Assembly: GCA_963747005.1 (NCBI GenBank) | Contig: CAVVDT010000015.1 | Location: 186,001 to 250,000, forward strand | DNA: 64,000 nt | Direction: 5' to 3' | Origin: CAVVDT01 sp963747005 | Lineage (GTDB): Bacteria; Pseudomonadota; Alphaproteobacteria; Rhizobiales; Aestuariivirgaceae | Shown: positions 17,977 to 26,819 of the stretch, piece by piece | Layout: each line of letters starts with the position of its first letter | Position numbering within the stretch: the stretch's first letter is position 1 | Translations under genes and position numbers: made by a program | The notes under the pieces: model-generated | Seen by the model: only the letters and a program-made list of their open reading frames with translations | What the model was told of the DNA's origin: nothing | Databases searched by the model: none

Positions 17977-20370
17977 TCACATCTTCTTCCAGTCGCCCAT
18001 CTGTTCGAAGGCGGCCGCCGCCCGGTAGATGGTGGACTCGTTATAATGGCGTCCGATCAGCATCATGCCAACCGGCAGCCCGTCCGACATGCCGCAGGGC
18101 ACGTTCATGGCCGGATGGCCGGTGACGTCGAAGGGACAGGTGTTGGGGATCATCTCGAATGCCCGCTGGCAGTAGAGCGCCAGCGAACAATCGGGCGGCG
18201 GCAACGGCGTCGCCTTCATCGGCGTGGTCGGCATCAGGAGAAGGTCATAGGCGCGGAACAAGGCGTTGTAGGCCTCCTTCAGCTTGCGCGCCAGGTTCTG
18301 CGACTTGGCGTAATAGTGGCCGCGATGGTAGCGCAGGAAATACTGGCCGATGAACATGGATATCTTCAGCGAATCGGACAGTTCGTCCGCCCGGCTGCGC
18401 CAGTTGGCGTGGTAGTCGAGCAGGCTGGTGGTGTACATGCCCTTCCACCCGGTCCCCATGCCGTTGCCCTTCATCATCTGGTTGGTGAGGCCCTCAAGCG
18501 CAATCGGTGTCCAGATGGCCGGACCGGCGAGATGCATGGGGATGGAGATTTCATCGACGCTGGCGCCGAGCTTCCTGAACGCTTCCGCCGCCTGCCGCAC
18601 CTTGGCATCGACATCGGCCTCGGAACAAGAAAGGCCGAAGCCTTCCTTCACCACGCCGATGCGCAGGCCGCTCGCCCCGCGCCCCAGCGCGGCGGTGTAT
18701 TTGTCGGTCTCCACATTGTACTGGCGCGGATCGAGTCCGTCCTCGCCGGCGATCACCTCCAGCATCAAGGCGTTGTCGTAGACGTTGCCGGTCATCGGCC
18801 CGGTATGGTCGATGGTCGCCTCGATCGGCATGATGCCGGTATAGGGAACAAGCCCGTGGGTGGGCTTCATGCCGTAGCAGCCGCAGAACGAGGAGGGCAT
18901 ACGGATCGAGCCGCCCTGGTCGCCGCCGATGGCCATGTCGACCTCGCCCGCCCCGACCAGCGCGCCTGAACCCGACGACGAACCGCCAGCGGAAAACCCG
19001 CGCTTGTGGGGGTTGTGCACCGGGCCGGTGGCGTTCGTATGGCTGCCGCCCGAAAGACAGAAGGCCTCGCAGTGCGACTTGCCGGCGATGGTGGCCCCGG
19101 CATCCAGGAGGCGGGTGACGACGGTCGCATCGACGTCGGGCGTATAGCCCTTGAGCGTCGATGATCCGTTCATCATCGGCACCCCGGCGACGCACACATT
19201 GTCCTTGATCGCCACCTTCTTGCCGACCAGCGCGCCGCGTGGCGCCCCCCTGATCTCGGTCTTGATGTACCAGGCGTTCATGGGGTTTTCTTCCGCCGAC
19301 GGACGATAGCCGGCGGTGCGCGGATAATCGACGGAGGGCAGGTAGTCCGGCATGGCATCGACCGCGTCATAGGCCTTGATGGTCTCGTCCATGAGGGTGA
19401 GGAATTCGCCGATCCTGTGGTCCGACATGTTCATGCCAAAGCCTTGGACGATGGATTTGAGCTGGCCGAAAGTGGGGCGCCTGACAGACATGGAGACTTG
19501 CCCTTCATAGTTCGCCGGTGCGCGCTCGATTGCGGCACGCGGCCTGGCGGCTTGGGGTGGGATTTCGGGTGTGATCGAGGATGGGGTGGCGGGACGCTGA
19601 GGGGACGCTGCGGGAGGCTTCGCCTGAGCAGGCGCCGAACGTCCGCGCCCGGCGCCGAAGCCGACGAATTCCGCCACCAGCGCCGGGTCGCCCGCCTTGA
19701 CGTCCTTCATCTCGGCGACGATCGCGCCCTTCTGCATCAGTTCGATGCGGCTGGATAGCTCGGTGATGAATTCCAGCGACTGTTCCACCAGCACGATGGA
19801 GATGCCGCGCTTGCGGTTCAGCTTCTTCAGGATATCGGCGATCTCATCGACGATGGAGGGCTGGATGCCTTCGGTCGGTTCATCCAGCAGCACCAGATGC
19901 GGCTCGGAGATGAGGGCGCGGGCGATGGCCAGAAGCTGTTGCTCGCCACCCGAAAGGGCGCCGCCCTCGCGCTCCAGCAGCCGCTCGAGGCGCGGGAATT
20001 CCTCGATGATGCGGCGGATCGCCTGCTCCTCGTCCTCCTCGTGGGCGGCCACCCCCATGCGGATGTTGTCGTAGACCGAGAGGTTGGGAAAGATGCCGCG
20101 CCCCTGCGGCACATAGGCGAGTCCCATGCGGTTGCGTTCGTGGGCGGCAAGGCGGGTAACGTCGACGCCGTCGAACTCGATGGAACCGGCGGTGGCCGGA
20201 ATGATGCCCATCAGCGTCTTGAGCAGCGTCGTCTTGCCCATGCCGTTGTGGCCGAGGATGCCGACAATCTCGCCCTCGCCGACCGCAAGGTCGATGCCGT
20301 GCAGGATCGGCACCCGGCCGTAGCCTGACCCGAGCCCCTTGGCTTCGAGGATGGCGGGCCGGGCACTCAT
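17977..20370 (-). CDS. Fusion: UrtE/LivF-type ABC ATPase + amidase
   Basis: One uninterrupted 797-residue frame. Residues 1 to ~235 are a complete branched-chain/urea-type ATPase: Walker A GHNGMGKTT, signature LSGGEQQLL, Walker B LVLLDEPTEGI. A Pro/Ala-rich linker follows (about 236-293). From Met294 (ATG at 19491) comes a full ~504-residue amidase-signature enzyme with the Lys of KKVAIKDNVCVAGVPMMNGS, the Gly/Ser-rich GGSSSGSGALVGAG and the nucleophile-containing GGDQGGSIRMP. The N-terminal helical part (YRPSAEENPMNAWY) points to the Rhodococcus-type amidases that act after nitrile hydratase. GAAGGG-like bases about 10 upstream of the internal ATG could also allow free amidase. The start ATG overlaps the urtD-like stop (ATGA). 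Confidence 0.88.
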   Translation of the reverse strand: MSARPAILEAKGLGSGYGRVPILHGIDLAVGEGEIVGILGHNGMGKTTLLKTLMGIIPATAGSIEFDGVDVTRLAAHERNRMGLAYVPQGRGIFPNLSVYDNIRMGVAAHEEDEEQAIRRIIEEFPRLERLLEREGGALSGGEQQLLAIARALISEPHLVLLDEPTEGIQPSIVDEIADILKKLNRKRGISIVLVEQSLEFITELSSRIELMQKGAIVAEMKDVKAGDPALVAEFVGFGAGRGRSAPAQAKPPAASPQRPATPSSITPEIPPQAARPRAAIERAPANYEGQVSMSVRRPTFGQLKSIVQGFGMNMSDHRIGEFLTLMDETIKAYDAVDAMPDYLPSVDYPRTAGYRPSAEENPMNAWYIKTEIRGAPRGALVGKKVAIKDNVCVAGVPMMNGSSTLKGYTPDVDATVVTRLLDAGATIAGKSHCEAFCLSGGSHTNATGPVHNPHKRGFSAGGSSSGSGALVGAGEVDMAIGGDQGGSIRMPSSFCGCYGMKPTHGLVPYTGIMPIEATIDHTGPMTGNVYDNALMLEVIAGEDGLDPRQYNVETDKYTAALGRGASGLRIGVVKEGFGLSCSEADVDAKVRQAAEAFRKLGASVDEISIPMHLAGPAIWTPIALEGLTNQMMKGNGMGTGWKGMYTTSLLDYHANWRSRADELSDSLKISMFIGQYFLRYHRGHYYAKSQNLARKLKEAYNALFRAYDLLLMPTTPMKATPLPPPDCSLALYCQRAFEMIPNTCPFDVTGHPAMNVPCGMSDGLPVGMMLIGRHYNESTIYRAAAAFEQMGDWKKM

Positions 20371-21089
20371 GGATGGCGATGCCCCAGATAGACTTCGCGC
20401 ACCCGCGAATCGGCGGTAATGACGTCCATGGTGTCTTCGATGAGGATCTGGCCCTCGTGGAAAACCGTCACCCGCGAGGAAATCATGCGGATGAACTGCA
20501 TGTCGTGCTCGACCACGATCATGGTGGCGGTGCGGTTGATCTCGCGGATGAGGTCGGCGGTGCGCTCGGTCTCCTCGTGCGTCATGCCGGCGGCCGGTTC
20601 GTCCAGCAGCACCAGCCACGGCTCCGCCGCCACCACCATGCCGAGTTCCACCCATTGCCGCTGGCCATGGGCGAGGCGACCCACCTGAAGGCCGCGGATG
20701 TCGCCCAGTTGCAGCCGCTCCAGTGTGTCGCGCGTCAGGCTCCGGGCGCGGTGCGCATTGTGCCACTTGCGCGCCGACAGCCAGATGTTTTCTTCAACCG
20801 AAAGCCCGTCGAAGACGCTCGGCACCTGCGTCTTGATGCCGACGCCGAGGCGGGCGACCTCGTGCGGTTCGCGGCCGGTGGCGGTGAAATCGCGGATCAC
20901 CACATCGCCGGCGGTGGGCGTCAACTGGCCGGTGAGGCATTTGAAGAAAGTGCTTTTTCCCGCGCCGTTGGGGCCGATGAGGCAGCGCAGTTCGTTTTCC
21001 CATAAATTGAAGTTCACCCGGTCGACCGCCTTCACGCCGCCGAAATGCATGGAGAGATTGCGGGTCTCGACGACGATCTCACCCCTCAT
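20367..21089 (-). CDS. UrtD/LivG-type ABC transporter ATPase
   Basis: 240 residues. Walker A is GPNGAGKST (about residue 39), Walker B LVLLDEPAAGM, and the switch His lies in VVEHDMQFI. The signature loop reads LAHGQRQWVELGM, the 'S/A-HGQ' form usual in UrtD proteins in place of LSGGQ. It pairs with the ATPase half of the downstream fusion protein. It overlaps the preceding permease by 11 bases and the following gene by ATGA, so the cluster is translationally coupled. Confidence 0.9.
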   Translation of the reverse strand: MRGEIVVETRNLSMHFGGVKAVDRVNFNLWENELRCLIGPNGAGKSTFFKCLTGQLTPTAGDVVIRDFTATGREPHEVARLGVGIKTQVPSVFDGLSVEENIWLSARKWHNAHRARSLTRDTLERLQLGDIRGLQVGRLAHGQRQWVELGMVVAAEPWLVLLDEPAAGMTHEETERTADLIREINRTATMIVVEHDMQFIRMISSRVTVFHEGQILIEDTMDVITADSRVREVYLGHRHP

Positions 21090-22140
21090 GGGCCGCCCCC
21101 GCCGTCTTTGCCCCGCGCCGCCGCCTCAGTTTCAGCTCGCGCCGCTGCAGGCTGCGCCGGTCACGCCCGGCGTCCCACCAGCCGACCACGGTGGGCTGCA
21201 ACCCGCGCGGCACCACCAGGACGAACACGATGAGGATGATCCCCAGCACCAGGTTGTTGTTGACGGTGGACTGGGTGCCGAGCCAGCCGGTGAGATAGAA
21301 CAGCGCAAACGAGCCGAACACCGGGCCCACCAGCGTGCCGCGCCCGCCGACGATCACCCAGATGATGGCGAGCGCCGAATTGTAGAGATTGAAGATGTCC
21401 GGCGTCACCCGCCCGACGCCGTTGGCAAAGAAGATGCCGCCGAGCCCGGCCAGTGCCCCGCCGATGGTGAACAGCGCCAGCTTGTAGAAGCGGATGTCGT
21501 AGCCCAGGAGCTCGGCGCGCAGTTCGTTCTCGCGCACCGCCACGCTGACGCGGCCGAAATGGGTCTGCACCAGCCAGGCGCAGAAGACATAGGCCGCGAT
21601 CAGGGCGATCATCGCCACGTAGAAGGCATGCTGGGGAAACAGCATGGAATAAGGCGCCCACGGCAGGGTTAGGGGCGGCGAGGTGACGCCGTTGAAGCCG
21701 CCGAGCAACGCATCGCCGATCTTGTATTCCGGCCCCGAAGTACGGCGCAGGAGGTTGTAGAGGATGAGCGTCACGGTGAGGGTGATGACGGCCATGTAGA
21801 CATCGCTCACCCGCCCGTAGAAAACGAAATAGCCGATGATCGCCGCAAACGCCGCCGCCGCCGCGACCGCCACCAGCACCGCCCAGGTGGTGCCGCCGAA
21901 ATTGATGGCGGCGATGGTGTAGGCATAGGCGCCGATGCCGAAAAAGGCGGTCTGCCCGAAGCACAGGATGCCGCCATAGCCCCAGATGAGGGCAAGCGAC
22001 AGGGCAAGGATGGCGAGTGCGATGGCGGTGGTGAGGTTGATGATGGTGAACAGCTGCAGGACACCCGGCGCAAACAGCGTGAAGGCGAGGCCGATGAGGA
22101 CGACCGCCACCCGCCAGCGATTTTCGCGACCCCAGGTCAC
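21079..22140 (-). CDS. UrtC/LivM-type ABC transporter permease
   Basis: 353 residues starting at a GTG (22140) that overlaps the upstream permease stop as GTGA. About ten hydrophobic segments are present. The LivM/UrtC hallmarks are SLALIWGYGGILCFGQTAFFGIGAYAY and VRENELRAELLGYDIRFYKL, the latter being the cytoplasmic EAA-like loop that contacts the ATPase. The C-terminal tail is short and very Arg-rich. The frame continues upstream, but there it only shadows the other permease gene. Confidence 0.9.
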   Translation of the reverse strand: MTWGRENRWRVAVVLIGLAFTLFAPGVLQLFTIINLTTAIALAILALSLALIWGYGGILCFGQTAFFGIGAYAYTIAAINFGGTTWAVLVAVAAAAAFAAIIGYFVFYGRVSDVYMAVITLTVTLILYNLLRRTSGPEYKIGDALLGGFNGVTSPPLTLPWAPYSMLFPQHAFYVAMIALIAAYVFCAWLVQTHFGRVSVAVRENELRAELLGYDIRFYKLALFTIGGALAGLGGIFFANGVGRVTPDIFNLYNSALAIIWVIVGGRGTLVGPVFGSFALFYLTGWLGTQSTVNNNLVLGIILIVFVLVVPRGLQPTVVGWWDAGRDRRSLQRRELKLRRRRGAKTAGAAHEG

Positions 22141-23006
22141 AGGCTCTTCCTGAAGAAACGTCCGGTGATGCCGCGCGGCATGAGGCGCAGCAGAATGATG
22201 GCGGCAGCCAGGAGCGCCACTTCTCCGAGCGTCGGGCCGGTGACGAAGCTCATGATGCCGTTGATGCCGCCCAGGAGAATGGAGGCCGAGGTGGTGCCGG
22301 CGAGAATGGCGGCGCCTCCCGAGATGACGGTGATGAACGCCTTGGCGATATAGGTGGCGCCGATATTGGGCAGGACCCCGGTGACGGGCGCCAGCAGGCC
22401 GCCCGCCAGCCCCGATACCGCCGCCCCGAGGCCGAAGGTGATCATGTAGATGCGCTTGGTCGACACCCCCAGTGCCGAGGCCATGTCGGCGCTCTGCATG
22501 GTGGCGCGGGCCACCAGCCCGAGCTTCGTCAGCTTGAGCACCGCGTAGACGGCGATCGACAGGACGATGGCGATGAAGATCAGGAGAAGCTGATAGGCGC
22601 TCGAAGTATAGGCGCCGATCTGGATGGCCCCGAGCGGCGGTGAAATGGTGGTCTCGGTCTGGGCGCCGAACAGGGTGGTGACGAGGCCGATGAACAGCAG
22701 CGACAGGCCCCAGGTGGCGAGCAGCGTGTCGACCATGCGCCCGTAGAGGAACTGGATCAGGCAGCGCTCGACGATGATGCCGATGATGCCTACCACCAGC
22801 GGCGCCAGGATGAGCATCGCCACCCACATGTTGACGCCGTGGTTGGTGGAAATGACGACGGTGTAGCCGCCCAGCATCAGGAATTCGCCATGCGCCAGGT
22901 TGATCACCCGCATCATGCCGAAGATGATCGCCAGCCCCATCGAGATCAGCACCAGGTTGGCGATGCCGTAAACGATCTGCAGCACCAGTGCGATGAACAG
23001 GTCCAA
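22137..23006 (-). CDS. UrtB/LivH-type ABC transporter permease
   Basis: 289 residues from a TTG at 23006, giving the typical N-terminus LDLFIALVLQIVYGIANLVL. Further blocks are IFGMMRVINLAHGEFLMLGGY, which is the LivH signature, and AATMQSADMASALGV-like coupling-loop sequence (ARATMQSADMASALGVS). Eight or so membrane segments are apparent. A second TTG at 23066 extends the frame by 20 non-hydrophobic codons and ends beside the mosaic repeat; I prefer 23006 because it matches the family start and GGGGGT lies about 10 bases upstream. No in-frame ATG precedes the first membrane segment. Confidence 0.85.
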   Translation of the reverse strand: MDLFIALVLQIVYGIANLVLISMGLAIIFGMMRVINLAHGEFLMLGGYTVVISTNHGVNMWVAMLILAPLVVGIIGIIVERCLIQFLYGRMVDTLLATWGLSLLFIGLVTTLFGAQTETTISPPLGAIQIGAYTSSAYQLLLIFIAIVLSIAVYAVLKLTKLGLVARATMQSADMASALGVSTKRIYMITFGLGAAVSGLAGGLLAPVTGVLPNIGATYIAKAFITVISGGAAILAGTTSASILLGGINGIMSFVTGPTLGEVALLAAAIILLRLMPRGITGRFFRKSL

Positions 23007-23068
23007 GCCGCTATTACCCCCAAGCCCGCAAAGGGCCCTTGTTATGATTGAAGTCCCTTCCAGCAAAT

Positions 23069-23165
23069 GTCATGCCCGCACTTGTTGCGGGTATCCATAA
23101 CCGCCGTCCTGACGAGACGAGCACCGGCGATGGTTGTGGATTGCCGGAACAAGTCCGGCAATGAC
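23069..23165. repeat. Alphaproteobacterial palindromic mosaic repeat
   Basis: Two hairpin-forming halves, GTCATGCCCGCACTTGTTGCGGGTATCCA (in two parts: CCCGCA-cttgt-TGCGGG) and TGGATTGCCGGAACAAGTCCGGCAATGAC, are inverted relative to each other across about 40 bp. Such 'gtcat-gcccgc-acttg-gcggg-atcca' palindromes are widespread between genes in many alphaproteobacteria (from memory of the family, not searched). It lies between the binding-protein gene and the permease genes and may affect mRNA stability or termination there. Confidence 0.75.
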
Positions 23166-23271
23166 ACGTGTCGTAGGAGCTTCTCTCGACCAGATTTCAT
23201 CGGCATCTGCGTTCGCTGGAGCCGGACATTGGCGCGCCCTCGCGAGGAGCGACGGGAGTGCCAAGCCCCGC

Positions 23272-24525
23272 CTACTTGATCCCCGCCGCCGCCAGGCCAT
23301 TCTCGAAGTAGAACTTTGCCGAGTCCGGATGGGCCTGGAGATCGCAGACCAAAAGCGTGTCAGAAGGCGGCTGCGCCGGATAGCTCTCCACGATATTGAA
23401 AGCCTGGTCCTTGAGCTCGGCCAGATAGACGTTGAGCACGCAATGGTTGGTCTTGGCGTCGATGGAAATATGGCCGCTCGGCCCGTCGAGGCCGAGACCG
23501 GATTCCAGCGCCTCGATCACCTTCATGCGGTCGGTCGAGCCGGCCTTCTTGACGCCTTCGGCCCACAGCATGATGCCTTCATAGCTGCGCGCGGCAAGCT
23601 CGTTGAGGGCCGGCGCGTTGGCGCCCATCCTGGCCTGGAAGCGTTTGACGAAGTCCTTGTTGGCGGGGGTATCGATTTCCTCGAAATAGCTGTAGGCGGC
23701 AAGGATGCCGTTGCCTTCCTCGGCCGAGATCGACTTGTGCTCGTTGCCCACGCCGAAGGTGGTCGAGGCAATGGGGATCGATTTGTTCATGCCGGCCGCG
23801 GCGTACTGGCGGTAGAACGAGATATGAGCACCTCCCACCAGTGCCGACCACACCATGTCGGGCTTGGCGGCCTGGATCTTGTTGATGGTGGGGCCGAAGG
23901 CGGTGACGTCGAGCGGGAAGAACTCGATGCCGGCGACACTCCCGCCGTTGTCGGTCACATATTTCTTCACCCATTGGGCGGTGATCTGGCCGTAATTGTA
24001 GTCGGCGGCGATGATGTAGACCTTCTTGCCGAACTTCTTCATGGCATAGGGCACCAGCTTTTCCACCGTCTGGGCCGGCGTCGAGCCGGTGCAGAAGCAG
24101 TCGCGGTCGCACACCCCGCCCTCGTACTGGGTGTTGTAGAAATAAAGTGTCTGGTAGCGGTCGAAGATCGGCCGGATGGCCTCGCGCGAGGCCGAGGTGA
24201 TGCCGGCATGCACGACATCCGCCTTGTCGCCGACGGCGGCCTGGGTGGCGTACTGGGTGTAATACTGGATGGTCGATTGCGGATCGTAGTTGATGAGGTC
24301 GATCTTGCGGCCCAGGAGGCCGCCGGCGGCGTTGAGTTCATCCACCGCCATCTGGGTGCAGTCGGCCATGGGCTTGCCGTAGATGTCGAGGCCGCCCGAC
24401 TGGTCGAGGATCGAGGCCAGCTTGATGTTGTCGGCGGCCTCGGCGCGGCCGATGAGGGCGGGCGCCGCCAGCGCCAGGCCGGCAAGCGATGAGCCTTTGA
24501 GGAAACTCCTGCGGTCGATGATCAT
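23272..24525 (-). CDS. Amide/urea-type ABC transporter substrate-binding protein, Tat signal
   Basis: 417 residues from the ATG at 24525 with AAGGAAGGA about 6 bases upstream. The N-terminus IIDRRSFLKGSS...IGRAEA has the twin-arginine motif R-R-x-F-L-K, a hydrophobic core and an A-x-A cleavage site, so export is probably by Tat. The mature part begins IKLASILDQSGGLDIYGKPM and belongs to the FmdD/UrtA/AmiC group of type I periplasmic binding proteins for short amides and urea. It heads the permease/ATPase/amidase operon, 265 bases upstream of the first permease. Confidence 0.88.
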   Translation of the reverse strand: MIIDRRSFLKGSSLAGLALAAPALIGRAEAADNIKLASILDQSGGLDIYGKPMADCTQMAVDELNAAGGLLGRKIDLINYDPQSTIQYYTQYATQAAVGDKADVVHAGITSASREAIRPIFDRYQTLYFYNTQYEGGVCDRDCFCTGSTPAQTVEKLVPYAMKKFGKKVYIIAADYNYGQITAQWVKKYVTDNGGSVAGIEFFPLDVTAFGPTINKIQAAKPDMVWSALVGGAHISFYRQYAAAGMNKSIPIASTTFGVGNEHKSISAEEGNGILAAYSYFEEIDTPANKDFVKRFQARMGANAPALNELAARSYEGIMLWAEGVKKAGSTDRMKVIEALESGLGLDGPSGHISIDAKTNHCVLNVYLAELKDQAFNIVESYPAQPPSDTLLVCDLQAHPDSAKFYFENGLAAAGIK

Positions 24526-24604
24526 GGGCGTCCTTCCTTTCGCATCGGCCGTCATGACGGCCATGGGTGAAGTTCGTGCTGGCGTTCGTCGCGGCCCGGT
24601 CCGC

Positions 24605-26242
24605 TCAAGTCTTCTTCTTTCTCCGGGATGTCCTTGCCTCTGGCTTGTCCGCCGGGCCGCTGGCGCCGCCGCCGAGCGCATCCGACAGGCCCTTGAGGCC
24701 GTCGCCGATATTGATGCCAACTTCCTCGCCGAGCTTTTTCACCGCCGGCAACTGCAAGGCCATGGACAAGACCCCGTCCACCACCTGGTTGATCGCCGGC
24801 TGGTCGCCGCCCGCCTTGTCGCCACCGCCATAGGGCGATGACCCACCGAAGCCGGTGATGTTGTTGATGCGGATCGACTCGATCTTTTCCGCCGGCTTCA
24901 TCATCCGTGTCACGATCTCCGGCAGCGCATCGATGCGCGCCATCGAGAGCTTCATGGAAATGAGTTCAGGCGTCTGCGAGTTCTCGGCCCTGACCAGCGC
25001 GGCGGTGCCCTCGGCCTTGGCGATGAGGTGGTCCTTTTCCGCCCTGGCGCGGTCGACCATGGCCTTTGCCTCGGCCTGGGCCATGGCGAGGATGGTGCCG
25101 GTCTCCGACTTGACCCGCGTGGTGTCGACATCGGCCTGCTCGGCGGCGCGGATCAGCGCCAGTTGCCGGTCGCGCTCGGCTACCGCCTTCGAGCGAGTGG
25201 TGTCGACGGCTTCGGTGGCGGCCACTTCCTCGGCGCGCGCGGCTTCGGCCTTGGTCAGCGCCTTTGATTCCTCGATGTGCTTGGCGGCCAGCGTGATGGC
25301 CTTGTCGGCCTTGGCCGTCTCGGTGGCGAGCGTCGCCTCGACATCGAGCGCCCTGAGTGCGCGGTCGCGCTCTATTTCGGTGGAGCGGACATCGCGTTCG
25401 CGCGCGATACGGGCGTGCTCGCGCCGCAGTTCGGCTGTCGCCTGCTGTTCGGCAACCTCGGCCTGGCTGGCTGCCCGGGTGATCTCGATCTGCCGCTGCT
25501 GGTCGATCTGCGCCTGCTCTTCCTCCTGTTCGATCAACAGCTTGCGCTTGGTGGCGTCGAGCTGGCTCTGGCGCACCGAAACCTCGGCGTCGGCCTCGAT
25601 GGCGGCGCGTTCCTTCTTGTTGACGGCGATGATTTCCGCCAGCCGCCGCATGCCCAGTGCGTTGAAGGCGTTGTTCTCATCGAGCGCATGGAACGGTGTC
25701 TGGTCGAGGCGCTTGAGGGAAACGGATTCCAAGACCAGACCGTTCTGGGCGAGGTTGGCCTCCAGCATCTGGGAGACCTCGGCGGCATATTGCGCGCGCT
25801 TGTCCTGCAGTTCGTCCATGGTGTAGCGAGCCGCTACCGACAACAGGGCGTCGGCCAGCTTGCCTTCCAGTGTCTCCGCCAGCTCCGAGGCGCGGAACGA
25901 CTTTCCCGCCAGCGCCTGGGCAGCGGTGGCCACACCTTCGCGGCTGGGCTGCACCCTGACATAGAATTCAGCCGAGGCATCGACACGCAAACGGTCCTTG
26001 GTGATGATCGACTTCGGCCCCAGACGCTCGATCTCCAGGCCGGTGGTCTTCATGTTGACTTCGGAGATCTTGTGCAGGAACGGCACCGAGATGACACCGC
26101 CGTCAAGCACCACCCGCTGGCCGCCGGCGCCGGTGCGGATCAGGGCGATCTCGCGGGTCGCTTTGCGGTAGAAGCGATTGAGGAAGGCAATCGCCACCAC
26201 GATGGCGATAACCAGGATGATTGCGGCAACGAACCAGACCAT
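24605..26242 (-). CDS. Flotillin-like SPFH membrane protein (YqiK type)
   Basis: 545 residues from the ATG at 26242. One N-terminal membrane helix (VAAIILVIAIVVAIAFLNRFY) is followed by an SPFH/band-7 domain (about 35-190), then a long Ala/Glu/Arg-rich coiled coil (about 200-440) with many EA-type repeats, and a Gly-rich and basic C-terminus ending RRKKKT. Flotillins organise membrane microdomains and influence assembly of membrane complexes. It lies 80 bases upstream of the amide-binding-protein gene on the same strand; functional linkage is unproven. TTG and GTG codons just upstream are alternative starts. Confidence 0.85.
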   Translation of the reverse strand: MVWFVAAIILVIAIVVAIAFLNRFYRKATREIALIRTGAGGQRVVLDGGVISVPFLHKISEVNMKTTGLEIERLGPKSIITKDRLRVDASAEFYVRVQPSREGVATAAQALAGKSFRASELAETLEGKLADALLSVAARYTMDELQDKRAQYAAEVSQMLEANLAQNGLVLESVSLKRLDQTPFHALDENNAFNALGMRRLAEIIAVNKKERAAIEADAEVSVRQSQLDATKRKLLIEQEEEQAQIDQQRQIEITRAASQAEVAEQQATAELRREHARIARERDVRSTEIERDRALRALDVEATLATETAKADKAITLAAKHIEESKALTKAEAARAEEVAATEAVDTTRSKAVAERDRQLALIRAAEQADVDTTRVKSETGTILAMAQAEAKAMVDRARAEKDHLIAKAEGTAALVRAENSQTPELISMKLSMARIDALPEIVTRMMKPAEKIESIRINNITGFGGSSPYGGGDKAGGDQPAINQVVDGVLSMALQLPAVKKLGEEVGINIGDGLKGLSDALGGGASGPADKPEARTSRRKKKT

Positions 26243-26467
26243 CACCCTCAAGCCCCTCTCAAACGCTACCCGCTAAGGCAGACCGCCCGAAGGCCGTCCC
26301 CGGCATGCCCGGCGTCCGCGCGGGGTCGCGAAACTCCAAAACCGCGACGGAGTGCAATCCAAAAGTCTATTCAGGCCGCGTGTGCGGCGTCAATTGAATT
26401 GTGCGAAAAGCCGTTGGCTTTGCCGTCGTGAGGGATAGATTGCGCGGCAGGGATGGAAAGCGAGCGG

Positions 26468-26812
26468 ATGAGCGAAATCGACGTGGCCAGGGAAATCACC
26501 CGCCTGGAAGCCGAGATCGAGGCCCTGACCGGGGAGGTGGCAAGCTGCCGCAAGTTCATGCTGGCGGCACGCCTCGCCATGACCGGCGGCGGCGCCTGGA
26601 TAGCGGCGACCGTGATCGGGCTGGCAGGCTTCGATCCCCTCGCCCTCATCGCTGCCCTGTCGGCCATCCTCGGCGGTATCGTAGCCTTCGGGTCGAACGC
26701 CTCGACGGCGCGCCAGGCCGAAGCGCGCATGGCGGCGGCCGAAGCCGCCCGCAACAGCCTCATCGGCCGCATCGAGATGAAGTCGGTCGGCGGCTCGCTC
26801 CTCTTGCATTGA
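26468..26812 (+). CDS. Small conserved membrane protein, function unknown
   Basis: 114 residues from the ATG at 26468 (another ATG at 26453 is possible). An N-terminal coiled-coil helix (REITRLEAEIEALTGEVASCRKF) is followed by two hydrophobic segments (about 35-58 and 60-80) and an amphipathic Ala-rich C-terminal helix with SNASTARQAEARMAAAEAARNSLIGRIE. It resembles uncharacterised proteins of Hyphomicrobiales by overall pattern; I do not know a function. It is divergent from flotillin across 225 bp and convergent with the ammonia-lyase gene. Confidence 0.65.
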   Translation: MSEIDVAREITRLEAEIEALTGEVASCRKFMLAARLAMTGGGAWIAATVIGLAGFDPLALIAALSAILGGIVAFGSNASTARQAEARMAAAEAARNSLIGRIEMKSVGGSLLLH

Positions 26813-26819
26813 CTGAGAT

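Noticed and set aside
20371..20766. N-terminal extension of the ATPase-amidase frame into the UrtD-like gene.
   Set aside because: It is Arg/His-rich shadow sequence; the ATG at 20370 overlaps the previous stop and begins a normal ATPase.
22141..22827. Long extension of the UrtC-like permease frame upstream of 22140.
   Set aside because: It shadows the UrtB-like permease; the GTG at 22140 gives the normal start and a GTGA overlap.
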